Shown here piece by piece: positions 21,194-28,202 of a stretch of DNA of 28,202 nt (position 1 is the first letter of the stretch; every line of letters begins with the position of its first letter). The notes under the pieces are model-generated. The model was not told where the DNA came from. It did not search any database and saw nothing but the letters and a program-made list of their open reading frames with translations. A program made the position numbers and the translations under genes. The stretch is from Syntrophomonas sp. UBA5314 (lineage in GTDB: Bacteria; Bacillota; Syntrophomonadia; Syntrophomonadales; Syntrophomonadaceae): positions 1 through 28,202 of the forward strand of contig DHRK01000072.1 of the NCBI GenBank assembly GCA_002410325.1, given 5' to 3'.

Positions 21194-22672
21194 GTGGAAG
21201 GAAACAATATCTTAAATGATATCGCCGTAAGAACTGGAGGCGATATTTACCTGGGTGTGGTAGGCCCGGTTCGAACCGGCAAGTCCACCTTCATCAAGCG
21301 CTTTATGGAATTGATGATTCTCCCTAATATCCAGGACATATACGACCGGGAGCGCGCTAAAGACGAGCTTCCGCAAAGTGGAGCCGGGAAAACCATCACA
21401 ACCACGGAGCCCAAGTTCGTACCCAATGAAGCCATCCAGATTACCACCCAAAACGGTCTTTCTTTGAAAGTAAGACTGGTAGACTGCGTTGGCTATGCGG
21501 TTGGCGGGGCCCTGGGCTATGAAGAAGATGAAGAACCTCGCATGGTAAAGACTCCCTGGTTTGACTATGAGGTACCCTTTGAAGAAGCCGCTGAAATAGG
21601 GACCAGGAAAGTTATTACCGATCATGCTACCATCGGTATTGTGGTAACCACCGACGGCAGCATCAGCGATATTCCGCGGGCCAGCTATGAGGAGGCTGAA
21701 GCCCGGGTTATCAACGAGCTTCAGGAATTGAATAAGCCCTTTATCATCCTGCTGAATTCAACCGTACCATTTGACAAGGATACGATGACCCTCACTGATG
21801 AACTGGTTGAGAAATATGGAGTGAGCGTGGTGCCGGTCGATGTGGCTCGCATGTCTACCGAGCAGATCTACAACATATTGGAAGAAGTCCTCTATGAATT
21901 CCCGGTTCAGGAAGTGAACATAAAACTGCCGCGCTGGGTGGATGAGCTGGATGAGGATTTCTGGCTGCGGGAAGACCTGGAATTGGCGGTCCGGGAAATA
22001 TTGAACGGTATCCGCAAGGTCAGGGATATTGATAAGGCGGTGGAAAAACTATCCGAGGTTGAAAACATCAGTTATGTCAGCCTGGAAGAGATGGACCTGG
22101 GAACCGGAACGGCCGCGGTCGATGTGACAGTGCCGGAAGAGATGTACTATCGCTCGCTGAGCGACGTGAGTGGATTTGAAGTTCAGGGAACCCACGATGT
22201 TATGCGGCTGATGAAGGATTTCAGCGGAGCCAAGCGGGAGTTTGACAAGGTGGCTTCAGCCCTCGAAGAAGTCAAGAACTCCGGTTACGGAGTGGTCACC
22301 CCGCGCCTGGAAGAAATGCTCCTGGAAGAGCCTGAACTCATCCGCCAGGGCAGCCGGTTTGGGGTGAAATTAAAAGCTAAAGCACCTTCCCTGCACATCA
22401 TCAAAGCCGATATCACCACGGAAATAACTCCGATTATAGGCACTGAAAAGCAGTGCGAAGAACTGGTCCGCTATATGCTCGACGAATTCGAAGAGGATCC
22501 AACCAAGATATGGGAGTCCAACATATTCGGGAAATCACTGCACGATCTGGTCAGGGAAGGTATTCAGAACAAGCTGCACCGCATGCCCGAAAATGCCCAG
22601 ATTAAACTGCAGGACACCCTGCAGCGCATTGTCAATGAGGGTAGCGGGGGGCTTATCTGCATAATCATTTAA
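21194..22672 (+). CDS. spoIVA: Stage IV sporulation protein A, spore coat morphogenetic ATPase
   Basis: SpoIVA polymerises on the forespore surface using ATP hydrolysis and forms the base of the spore coat. The N-terminus (NDIAVRTGGDIYLGVVGPVRTGKSTF) is the family signature, with Walker A GPVRTGKS at residues 24-31. The DCVGYAVGGALGY segment, NSTVPF and the hydrophobic C-terminal end GGLICIII are also diagnostic. The length of 492 residues matches the family. The start is GTG after GGGAGGGAAG. Its presence shows that the organism is, or descends from, an endospore former. Confidence 0.97.
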   Translation: MEGNNILNDIAVRTGGDIYLGVVGPVRTGKSTFIKRFMELMILPNIQDIYDRERAKDELPQSGAGKTITTTEPKFVPNEAIQITTQNGLSLKVRLVDCVGYAVGGALGYEEDEEPRMVKTPWFDYEVPFEEAAEIGTRKVITDHATIGIVVTTDGSISDIPRASYEEAEARVINELQELNKPFIILLNSTVPFDKDTMTLTDELVEKYGVSVVPVDVARMSTEQIYNILEEVLYEFPVQEVNIKLPRWVDELDEDFWLREDLELAVREILNGIRKVRDIDKAVEKLSEVENISYVSLEEMDLGTGTAAVDVTVPEEMYYRSLSDVSGFEVQGTHDVMRLMKDFSGAKREFDKVASALEEVKNSGYGVVTPRLEEMLLEEPELIRQGSRFGVKLKAKAPSLHIIKADITTEITPIIGTEKQCEELVRYMLDEFEEDPTKIWESNIFGKSLHDLVREGIQNKLHRMPENAQIKLQDTLQRIVNEGSGGLICIII

Positions 22673-22676
22673 GGTA

Positions 22677-22746
22677 TGGGGGACGCCCACTTCTCCAGCT
22701 GATGTAGGGGGACACACCTCCCCTGTGGGAGAGGAATGTCCCCCTA
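22677..22746. repeat. Intergenic palindrome with internal direct repeat, REP-like family
   Basis: TAGGGGGACA (22705-22714) and TGTCCCCCTA (22737-22746) pair perfectly over 10 bases, with an inner CTCCC/GGGAG stem. GGGGGAC also occurs about 28 bases earlier, as if part of the unit were duplicated. It shares GAGGAATGTCCCC with the element near 20936. Confidence 0.6.
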
Positions 22747-22788
22747 AATCCGTTACGATTACGTTATAGGGAGAAAGATTTTGCAAAT

Positions 22789-22819
22789 GCCGGCCTGGTA
22801 AAGGCCGGTTAATATTTTT
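22789..22819 (+). terminator. Terminator after spoIVA
   Basis: GCCGGCC (22789-22795) pairs with GGCCGGT (22803-22809), followed by TAATATTTTT. The T-run is offset by a few bases, so strength is moderate. Confidence 0.55.
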
Positions 22820-22868
22820 CTGCAAGTATTACGATATCCAATAATAGATTGCCGGGCGGATCAATACG

Positions 22869-22897
22869 TTGCTACTAAACCGGCCTAATGCTATAAT
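22869..22897 (+). promoter_or_regulatory. Sigma-A type promoter for the pheB-hom-thrB-lysC operon
   Basis: TTGCTA (22869-22874), an exact 17-base spacer and a consensus TATAAT (22892-22897) sit 52 bases before the chosen start of the ACT-domain gene. This is the best housekeeping promoter in the window. Confidence 0.75.
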
Positions 22898-22949
22898 GTC
22901 CGTATGTCAGGGAAGAGCATCCGCCCCAGATGGACAGGAGGGTTTGAAA

Positions 22950-23396
22950 GTGCCCGAACCAGAAAAGAGATTCTACATGGTCAGGGAAGATGCATTGCCC
23001 GAGGCTATTCGCAAGACCGCCCTGGTCAAGGAAATGCTGGCCCGAGGTGAGGCTAAAAACGTGATGGAAGCAGTTGAAAAGGTGGAGCTGGCACGCAGCA
23101 CCTTCTACAAGTACCGCGACGGGATATACTCCTTTTTAGACGCCGAAAACATGAATATTCTCACAATTAGCCTGACCTTGAAGCACTTATCTGGTATACT
23201 ATCAGGAGTGTTGAACTGCATTGCCGAGAGAAGAGGCACCGTTTTGACTATAAACCAGAATATACCCTTAAACGGGGTGGCTCTGGTTACTATTTCTATT
23301 GGAGCTGAAGAAATGGCAGTCAGCTGTGATGAATTGATCAACCATCTGCGCAATCTGCCCGGGGTTGTCAATATAGAGTTAACAGGTCGAAGTTGA
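22950..23396 (+). CDS. pheB: ACT domain protein, PheB / UPF0735 family
   Basis: A 148-residue protein starting at GTG, seven bases after AGGAGGG. It has an N-terminal helical, DNA-binding-like part (YMVREDALPEAIRKTALVKE, then ELARSTFYKYRDG, resembling a helix-turn-helix) and a C-terminal ACT domain (LTISLTLKHLSGILSGVLN, then GVALVTISIG). The Bacillus homolog PheB is of nearly the same length. It probably senses an amino acid and may regulate the operon; the family function is not firmly established. Longer starts upstream are excluded because they lie in the promoter. It is followed 15 bases later by hom. Confidence 0.88.
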   Translation: MPEPEKRFYMVREDALPEAIRKTALVKEMLARGEAKNVMEAVEKVELARSTFYKYRDGIYSFLDAENMNILTISLTLKHLSGILSGVLNCIAERRGTVLTINQNIPLNGVALVTISIGAEEMAVSCDELINHLRNLPGVVNIELTGRS

Positions 23397-23411
23397 GCAG
23401 GAGGTAAAACC

Positions 23412-24698
23412 ATGGTAAGAGTTGGACTACTGGGCTGTGGAACGGTAGGATCCGGGGTCGTGAAGCTATTGGAACAAAACCACGAATTAATATCCCGCCG
23501 GTCGGGCTGCCCGATTGTACTAAAAAAGGTGCTGGAACGTGACGCAGCCAAGTGTTTGGCTCTGGGGCTGCCTCTTAACATGGTGGCCGGCAGTCTGGAT
23601 GAAATAGTGGATGATCCTGAAATAGACATCGTCGTTGAATTGATAGGTGGAGAAGAACCTGCCTTTACCTATATTACTACCGCCATGCAAAAGGGCAAGC
23701 ATGTGGTTACCGCCAACAAGGACCTTATTGCCATAAGGGGAAAAGAGCTTTTTGAAATAGCCGGCGAGAATAATGTGGATTTTTATTTTGAAGCGAGCGT
23801 GGCCGGAGGGATTCCGGTGATATATGCCCTAAAACAGGCGCTGGCGGCCAATAACATAAAAGCGGTGGTGGGCATTTTAAATGGCACGACCAATTACATT
23901 TTGACCAAAATGAGTCAGGAAGGCCAGGATTTCAAGGAAGTGCTGGCCCAGGCCCAGGAACTGGGGTATGCTGAATCAGACCCTACGGCTGATGTGGAAG
24001 GGCTGGATGCGGCTCGCAAAATAGCCATCCTTTCATCAATCGCCTTTAACAGCCGGCTAACTTTGAGTGATGTCCATGTTGAAGGCATCACCGGGATTAC
24101 CGCTTCGGACATAGAATACGCCCGCGAGCTGGGATACAGCGTTAAACTGCTGGCTATCGCCACCGAAGAGGACGGGCAGATGCAGGCCCGGGTCCACCCG
24201 GCTTTCATACCCAAAAACCACCCGTTGGCCGCGGTTAACGACGTATACAACGCGGTCTTTATTCAAGGAGATGCGGTGGGGGATATCATGCTATACGGGC
24301 GGGGAGCCGGACAGATGCCCACAGCCAGCGCGGTAGTGGGCGATATCATTGAAATAAGCCGCAATTTATCGCAGAATTACGTAACCAGGCTGGGATGCAC
24401 CTGCTATGAAGACAAGAAAATACTGAATATGGGGCAATTGTCGTCGCAATTCTATATACGTTTACTGGTAAATGACCGGCCCGGAGTTCTGGCCGGGATC
24501 GCCGGCGTATTCGGCAACAACAATGTAAGTATAGCTGCCGTGGTGCAAAAGACCAGCACAGGCGATCAGGCTGAATTGATCATGATTACCCACCGGGTTT
24601 TGGAAAGCGATTTGCAGGATGCCCTGACGGTCTTGCGCGGCATGAGTATTGTCGGCGAGATCGGCAGCGTAATCCGGGTGGAAGAGTTTGTCCGCTAA
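23412..24698 (+). CDS. hom: Homoserine dehydrogenase
   Basis: It reduces aspartate semialdehyde to homoserine. The NAD(P)-binding motif is GLLGCGTVGSGVV (residues 5-17), and the catalytic region shows VTANKDLIA, EASVAGGIPVI, GILNGTTNYIL and AYSDPTADVEG-like ESDPTADVEGLDAARK. A C-terminal ACT domain (RLLVNDRPGVLAGIAGVFG) is the usual site of threonine feedback. The length of 428 residues is typical of Firmicute Hom. AGGAGG precedes the ATG. The end overlaps the TTG start of thrB by 11 bases. Confidence 0.96.
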   Translation: MVRVGLLGCGTVGSGVVKLLEQNHELISRRSGCPIVLKKVLERDAAKCLALGLPLNMVAGSLDEIVDDPEIDIVVELIGGEEPAFTYITTAMQKGKHVVTANKDLIAIRGKELFEIAGENNVDFYFEASVAGGIPVIYALKQALAANNIKAVVGILNGTTNYILTKMSQEGQDFKEVLAQAQELGYAESDPTADVEGLDAARKIAILSSIAFNSRLTLSDVHVEGITGITASDIEYARELGYSVKLLAIATEEDGQMQARVHPAFIPKNHPLAAVNDVYNAVFIQGDAVGDIMLYGRGAGQMPTASAVVGDIIEISRNLSQNYVTRLGCTCYEDKKILNMGQLSSQFYIRLLVNDRPGVLAGIAGVFGNNNVSIAAVVQKTSTGDQAELIMITHRVLESDLQDALTVLRGMSIVGEIGSVIRVEEFVR

Positions 24699-25629
24699 AG
24701 ATAGAACGGCCGGGGAGGGGAGCAAGATCAAGGTCCGGGTTCCGGCCAGCAGCGCCAACCTGGGACCGGGTTTTGACACCCTGGGCCTGGCTTTGAATTT
24801 ATATCTGGATGTCACTATAGAAGAGTCCCCCGGCCTGCCGTCGGTCCAGGTTTTTGGAGAAGGGCGGGACTACCTGCAGGAAAACCCTGACCAGAACCTC
24901 ATGCTAAAGGCCCTGCATCTGTTTTATGCGAAGCTTCATCAGCCCTTGCCTGATTTAAATATCCAAATGGACAGCCAGATACCGGTGGCCCGGGGGTTGG
25001 GCAGCAGCGCCGCTGCGGTCGTGGCTGGATTGTGTGCGGCTAATGCCTTAAGCCGGAAGGCCGCAACCCTCGAATCGATTTTGGATATGGCCCTGGAGAT
25101 GGAGGGGCACGCCGATAATATAGTGCCCGCATTGATGGGCGGATTGAATTGTGTCATGATATATCAGGGCAAGGTATACCACCAGCCGGTAGCCCTGCCT
25201 GATGAGCTGAATATCGTTTTGGCAGTGCCGGATTTTGCCCTGGCAACGGAAAAGGCTCGCGGAGTTCTGCCGGAAACCGTTTCCCTCAAGGATACGGTGA
25301 GCAATCTGCAGAGGGCCTGCTTCCTTTTGGCCGGGTTGTTTAACCGGAATACTCTGCATATGGAGAAGGCTATGGATGATATGATATACCAGCCGTTGCG
25401 CAAACAATTGATCCCTGGATTTGACCGGGTAATGCAAGGAGCCCGGCAGGCAGGGGCTCTGGGGGCGGCCTTGAGTGGAGCCGGGCCATCGGTGCTGGCT
25501 TTTTGCCGTCAGGAAGGAGAACTGGTGGGGCGGGCCATGCAGGATGGTTTCAGCTCTGCCGGCGTCAAATCTCGAATTTTCCACTTGCGCCCCGACTATG
25601 CGGGAGTTCAGGTGCATATTGAGCTATAG
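24688..25629 (+). CDS. thrB: Homoserine kinase, start uncertain
   Basis: A GHMP kinase that phosphorylates homoserine in threonine synthesis. Motifs are VPASSANLGPGFDTLGLAL at the N-terminus, the ATP loop PVARGLGSSAAAVVAG, and GAALSGAGPSVLAF near the C-terminus. The conserved protein normally begins M-I-K-V-x-VPA. Here that Met position is AAG, and the following ATC lies six bases after GGGGAGGGG. The only standard in-frame start is TTG at 24688, which adds 13 residues and has GGTGG six bases upstream. I use the TTG, but an ATC start or a mutated ATG is possible. No threonine synthase gene is adjacent. Confidence 0.92.
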   Translation: MSAKDRTAGEGSKIKVRVPASSANLGPGFDTLGLALNLYLDVTIEESPGLPSVQVFGEGRDYLQENPDQNLMLKALHLFYAKLHQPLPDLNIQMDSQIPVARGLGSSAAAVVAGLCAANALSRKAATLESILDMALEMEGHADNIVPALMGGLNCVMIYQGKVYHQPVALPDELNIVLAVPDFALATEKARGVLPETVSLKDTVSNLQRACFLLAGLFNRNTLHMEKAMDDMIYQPLRKQLIPGFDRVMQGARQAGALGAALSGAGPSVLAFCRQEGELVGRAMQDGFSSAGVKSRIFHLRPDYAGVQVHIEL

Positions 25630-25662
25630 ATCATTTTGAGAAGGTTTTGGGGAGTGACTTAA

Positions 25663-26883
25663 GTGGCATTATTAGTTGCAAAATTCGGTGGAAGTTCAGT
25701 CGCATCATTGGATAAAATAATCCGCATTGCCCGGCGGGTCAAGCACATGAAGGAACTAGGCCATCAGATGGTGATTGTGGTCTCGGCCATGGGGGACACC
25801 ACCGATGAACTCATTGAACTGGCTGCCAAAATAGGCGAGGGACTTTCGCCCCGGGAGATGGACATGCTGCTGGCCACCGGCGAACAGCAGTCCGCTGCCT
25901 TGACCGCACTTACCCTGCAGAGTATGGGCTGTCAGGCTATATCGTTGACCGGATGGCAGGCTGGTATAAAAAGCGACGCCAGTCATAGCAAGGCCAGAAT
26001 ATCGGGAATAAGCAATGAACGCATAAAAAAAGAGCTCGATGAAGGCAACGTGGTCGTGATAGCCGGTTTTCAGGGCTTGTCTCCGGACGGGGATATCACC
26101 ACCCTGGGAAGAGGCGGCTCGGACACCACCGCGGTAGCCCTGGCGGCCAGTATCAAAGCGGAGCGCTGCTTGATTTTCACCGATGTGGATGGAGTTTATA
26201 CGGCCGATCCGCGCATTGTACCGGAGGCGGCCAAATTGAATCAGATATCCTATGAAGAAATGCTGGAGCTGGCCAGTTTAGGGGCGGTGGTCTTACAGCC
26301 CCGGGCGGCTGAATTTGCCATGCTCTACAATGTAGATGTCGAGGTCTTAAGCAGTTTCAATGACAACCCGGGGACCATAGTGACGGAGGTAGCAAAAATG
26401 GAGAAACAGAAAATCGTCAGCGGAGTGGCGCATGACCGTCAGGTGGCGCGTTTCGCCCTGTTTGATGTGCCGGATAAGCCGGGCGTAGCCAAAAACCTTT
26501 TCAAAGCCCTGGCCAACGAAAAGATCAATGTGGACATGGTCATCCAGAGCGCTATGCGTGACGAACGCAATGACATAGCCTTTACCATAGACCGCAACGA
26601 CCTGGCCAAAGCCATTCCGGTGGTTGAGGAAGTCATCAGACAGATCGGCGCGTCAGGCATGTCGTACAGCAGCAATATCGCCAAGGTCTCCATTGTCGGA
26701 GCCGGCATGCAGAGCAACCCCGGGGTGGCGGCATCCATGTTTGAGGCTCTGGCTGATGAGAAGATAAACATTCACATGATAAGCACATCGGAAATAAGGG
26801 TTTCCTGTATTATTGATGAAGAGCAGGTGGATGCAGCGGTCAAGGCTCTGCATAAGATGTTTGAACTCGATAAAATCAGTTAA
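25663..26883 (+). CDS. lysC: Aspartate kinase, alpha subunit
   Basis: It phosphorylates aspartate, the entry step to lysine, threonine and methionine. KFGGSS (residues 7-12) is the amino acid kinase signature; GFQGLSPDGDITTLGRGGSDTTA and DVDGVYTADPRI are substrate/ATP-binding stretches. Two ACT domains occupy about 265-406. The length of 406 residues matches Bacillus LysC (aspartokinase II, about 408). The GTG start follows GGGGAG. No lysine riboswitch fits in the 33-base gap after thrB, so control is probably through the operon promoter and allosteric feedback. An internal start at Met246 likely produces a separate beta subunit. Confidence 0.96.
   Translation: MALLVAKFGGSSVASLDKIIRIARRVKHMKELGHQMVIVVSAMGDTTDELIELAAKIGEGLSPREMDMLLATGEQQSAALTALTLQSMGCQAISLTGWQAGIKSDASHSKARISGISNERIKKELDEGNVVVIAGFQGLSPDGDITTLGRGGSDTTAVALAASIKAERCLIFTDVDGVYTADPRIVPEAAKLNQISYEEMLELASLGAVVLQPRAAEFAMLYNVDVEVLSSFNDNPGTIVTEVAKMEKQKIVSGVAHDRQVARFALFDVPDKPGVAKNLFKALANEKINVDMVIQSAMRDERNDIAFTIDRNDLAKAIPVVEEVIRQIGASGMSYSSNIAKVSIVGAGMQSNPGVAASMFEALADEKINIHMISTSEIRVSCIIDEEQVDAAVKALHKMFELDKIS
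26398..26883 (+). CDS. lysC: Aspartate kinase beta subunit from an internal lysC start
   Basis: Inside lysC, GGAGGT (26385-26390) lies seven bases before an in-frame ATG coding for Met246. Translation from it gives a 161-residue protein made of the two ACT domains. In Bacillus subtilis aspartokinase II the beta subunit arises the same way from an in-frame internal start at the same position (163 of 408 residues). The role would be binding lysine in an alpha2-beta2 enzyme. Production here is inferred from the Shine-Dalgarno sequence and the homology. Confidence 0.7.
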   Translation: MEKQKIVSGVAHDRQVARFALFDVPDKPGVAKNLFKALANEKINVDMVIQSAMRDERNDIAFTIDRNDLAKAIPVVEEVIRQIGASGMSYSSNIAKVSIVGAGMQSNPGVAASMFEALADEKINIHMISTSEIRVSCIIDEEQVDAAVKALHKMFELDKIS

Positions 26884-26913
26884 GAACTTGGCAAAAAGCA
26901 CCCAGGCATTATG

Positions 26914-26942
26914 AAGAGCTCGCAATCGCGAGCTCTTATTTG
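26914..26942. terminator. Hairpin terminator between convergent lysC and the - strand operon
   Basis: AAGAGCTCGC (26914-26923), loop AATC and GCGAGCTCTT (26928-26937) form a perfect 10-base stem, followed by ATTTG on the + strand. The T-run is modest. It serves lysC and may also slow transcription from the - strand genes. Confidence 0.7.
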
Positions 26943-26979
26943 TGGTATTTGCAGCTATAGTTCGGTTGGCAAGATGGTC

Positions 26980-27813
26980 TTATATGTCTTTGTAGATGAC
27001 CGTGCCCACTTCTTTTCCTTCAAGGGCTTGGGTGATATTACCCTTCTTGAGACCGTTGATTATCACGACCTCGGTGACATTGCTGGAGCGCAGGATCATA
27101 TCCAGAACCGCTCTCTCCACTATGATATCGTCAAGGTCCAGGGCGATCAGTTCCGAAGCCCCGATGCGGGGAATAAATTCGGGCTCCTTGACCACTTTCG
27201 GGTTCGCTTTGTATAGTCCATCTTCGTCTTTGATAAAGATGCAGCGTTTCGCGCCTATTACCTCGGCTAAAAGGAAGGCGCCCATGTCGGTACGGTTGGG
27301 AGGGATGCGCCCGCCTTCAGGAAGCTGCTCCCAGTATCCGTAGGGGGGCATACCGTGAATGACCGGAATGCATCCCTGGGCATAATAGGCCGCCAGTTTA
27401 GGTATGTCGTCATGGCCCACTTTGATCCCGCCATGAGGCATAAGAAACGTGGCGATCATCAAGGCGTTCTGCTCGGAAACGCTCTGGCCGAGTTTGGAAA
27501 GGATCCCGGTGGGCATTCCCAGCTCCATGGCTATGGCGTAGACGTGCCGGGAGCGGGTTCCCCCTCCGGTAGACAGGATCATCTTGTGCCGTATTTTGTT
27601 TTGTACGATTTCATCCAGGACCGGGAGCAGGGCCCGGGCTCCATAATCGCTGATGCTCTGCCCTCCGATTTTGATGACGTTTACATCGGGCAGGGCTCTG
27701 AAACTAGGCCCGTATTCCAGACCCTTAAGGAAGGCCTTGCCGACCAGTGATTCTCCCATCAGTTTGCTTTTAACATGTAAACGTTTGCTGTCGCGTTCGC
27801 GTATCAATGGCAT
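26980..27813 (-). CDS. Molybdenum storage protein (MosA/MosB)-like amino acid kinase
   Basis: A 277-residue protein of the amino acid kinase fold. Landmarks are VIKIGGQS (residues 46-53), STGGGTRSRHVYAIA (81-95), GMPPYGYW (154-161), IPPNRTDMGAFLLAE (170-184), KDEDGLYKANPK (195-206), FIPRI and the C-terminal INGLKKGNITQALEGKEVGTVI. These correspond closely, as I recall them, to the Azotobacter vinelandii MoSto beta subunit, which stores polyoxomolybdate in an ATP-dependent cage. UMP kinase is a related family but lacks the GMPPY-W and IPP-RTD segments. Only one subunit gene is present here, so a homomeric complex or a different function is possible. A small acidic-tailed gene precedes it by about 20 bases. 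Confidence 0.8.
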   Translation of the reverse strand: MPLIRERDSKRLHVKSKLMGESLVGKAFLKGLEYGPSFRALPDVNVIKIGGQSISDYGARALLPVLDEIVQNKIRHKMILSTGGGTRSRHVYAIAMELGMPTGILSKLGQSVSEQNALMIATFLMPHGGIKVGHDDIPKLAAYYAQGCIPVIHGMPPYGYWEQLPEGGRIPPNRTDMGAFLLAEVIGAKRCIFIKDEDGLYKANPKVVKEPEFIPRIGASELIALDLDDIIVERAVLDMILRSSNVTEVVIINGLKKGNITQALEGKEVGTVIYKDI

Positions 27814-27834
27814 TAAGCCCTACCGCCTTCCCAA

Positions 27835-28050
27835 CTAATCATCTTCCTCAATATCTTCGTCATCCTTGCCGGCTTCCAGATATACCACCTGGGCCCCGAT
27901 AACCTCGGCAATCTGTGCGATTTCACCTTTTCTGATGTGTCTGGCTTTTATACACAGATCGGTTCCAGCCGTGGCAACGATGGCATAGCGCGGTTTCTTC
28001 TCTCCCTTTTCCACTTTACGCCTTTCTCTAACGAAAATGGTTGCCTTCAC
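27835..28050 (-). CDS. Small uncharacterised protein upstream of the MoSto-like gene
   Basis: A 71-residue protein from a GTG start with GGGAGGTGA upstream on the - strand; an ATG nine codons earlier overlaps that ribosome binding site and is unlikely. The N-terminal part is basic (VKATIFVRERRKVEKGEKKP), the middle reads like a small alpha/beta fold (RYAIVATAGTDLCIKARHIRKGEIAQIAEVIG), and the end is strongly acidic (GKDDEDIEEDD). One cysteine is present. I do not recognise the family. Its position, 21 bases before the MoSto-like gene, suggests a functional partner. Confidence 0.75.
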   Translation of the reverse strand: MKATIFVRERRKVEKGEKKPRYAIVATAGTDLCIKARHIRKGEIAQIAEVIGAQVVYLEAGKDDEDIEEDD

Positions 28051-28091
28051 AATAATCACCTCCCTTTGCTTTTTCATAAAGTCCCATCTAA

Positions 28092-28097
28092 ATTATA
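28092..28097 (-). promoter_or_regulatory. Possible -10 element for the - strand pair
   Basis: A consensus TATAAT on the - strand lies 41 bases before the GTG start. No good -35 hexamer is seen at 16-18 bases distance (ACTCAG at 17), so the call rests on the -10 alone. Confidence 0.3.
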
Positions 28098-28120
28098 ACC
28101 CAATGTATACTGGACTGAGT

Positions 28121-28201
28121 CTAGTACTCTGTTAACTCTAATTCTTGCATCACTCTTCGGTTAAATTTTCGCATGACTACGTTGTCGTCAATCACAATAC
28201 G
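28121..28201 (-). CDS. C-terminal tail of a gene running off the right edge
   Basis: An open - strand frame enters from the window edge and ends at TAG after 26 residues, with RIVIDDNVVMRKFNRRVMQE visible. The composition (charged, helical) looks like a real protein C-terminus, but the fragment is too short to identify, and an open frame of this size can occur by chance. It would lie just upstream of the promoter region of the small gene. Confidence 0.35.
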   Translation of the reverse strand, partial: RIVIDDNVVMRKFNRRVMQELELTEY

Positions 28202-28202
28202 G

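Noticed and set aside
25630..25662. Possible lysine riboswitch before lysC
   Set aside because: The gap is only 33 bases, far too short for the L-box, and no conserved elements are seen.
27355..27750. + strand open frame opposite the MoSto-like gene
   Set aside because: The - strand reading matches a known fold throughout; this frame is its complement and shows no motif.

Overview
The window reads as one chromosomal segment of an endospore-forming, anaerobic-type Firmicute (class Clostridia). The SpoIVA, SpoIIP-like, YIEGIA, DUF1614 and DUF3189 genes, the IspH-ribosomal protein S1 fusion and the der-plsY-gpsA-spoIVA order all point that way. A relative of Syntrophomonadaceae or Peptococcaceae would fit, but that placement is inferred from gene content; no 16S rRNA or tRNA gene is visible. 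Genes are dense, mostly on the + strand, with purine-rich ribosome binding sites, many GTG/TTG starts and several ATGA-type overlaps.

Layout. (1) 1-680: a possible 3' tail of a Gfo/Idh-like protein, an AT-rich small membrane ORF on the - strand, and leader DNA. (2) 683-5113: aromatic amino acid operon with two DAHP synthases (one without and one with the N-terminal regulatory domain, separated by an attenuator-like hairpin), prephenate dehydrogenase and EPSP synthase. (3) 5266-8846: cytidylate kinase, a PlsC-type acyltransferase, the IspH-S1 fusion and a FmdB-type zinc ribbon. (4) 8928-10621: mobA and type 2 IPP isomerase. The isomerase lacks a normal start codon at its conserved N-terminus: ATA stands there, inside an ATAA overlap. 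(5) 10735-12390: CoA-disulfide reductase-rhodanese fusion, followed by a very strong palindrome. (6) 12549-17773: a tightly packed cluster of poorly characterised, probably sporulation-linked genes (DUF1614, SpoIIP-like amidase, YIEGIA, its small partner, two DUF3189 proteins) followed by a DUF512 radical-SAM-like protein. (7) 17786-22672: der, plsY, gpsA, spoIVA. (8) 22869-26883: pheB-like ACT protein, hom, thrB, lysC, with an internal start inside lysC for a separate regulatory subunit. (9) 26980-28202, - strand: a molybdenum-storage-protein-like amino acid kinase, a small partner gene, and the tail of another gene.

Most of the window is core metabolism: chorismate/tyrosine, aspartate-family amino acids, isoprenoid and phospholipid precursors. 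The parts most worth follow-up are the DUF1614-SpoIIP-YIEGIA-DUF3189 cluster, the MoSto-like pair, the non-canonical start sites of fni and thrB, the nested lysC start, the aroF attenuator candidate and a small family of intergenic palindromes. All functional calls come from reading motifs and remembered family features; no database search was run.
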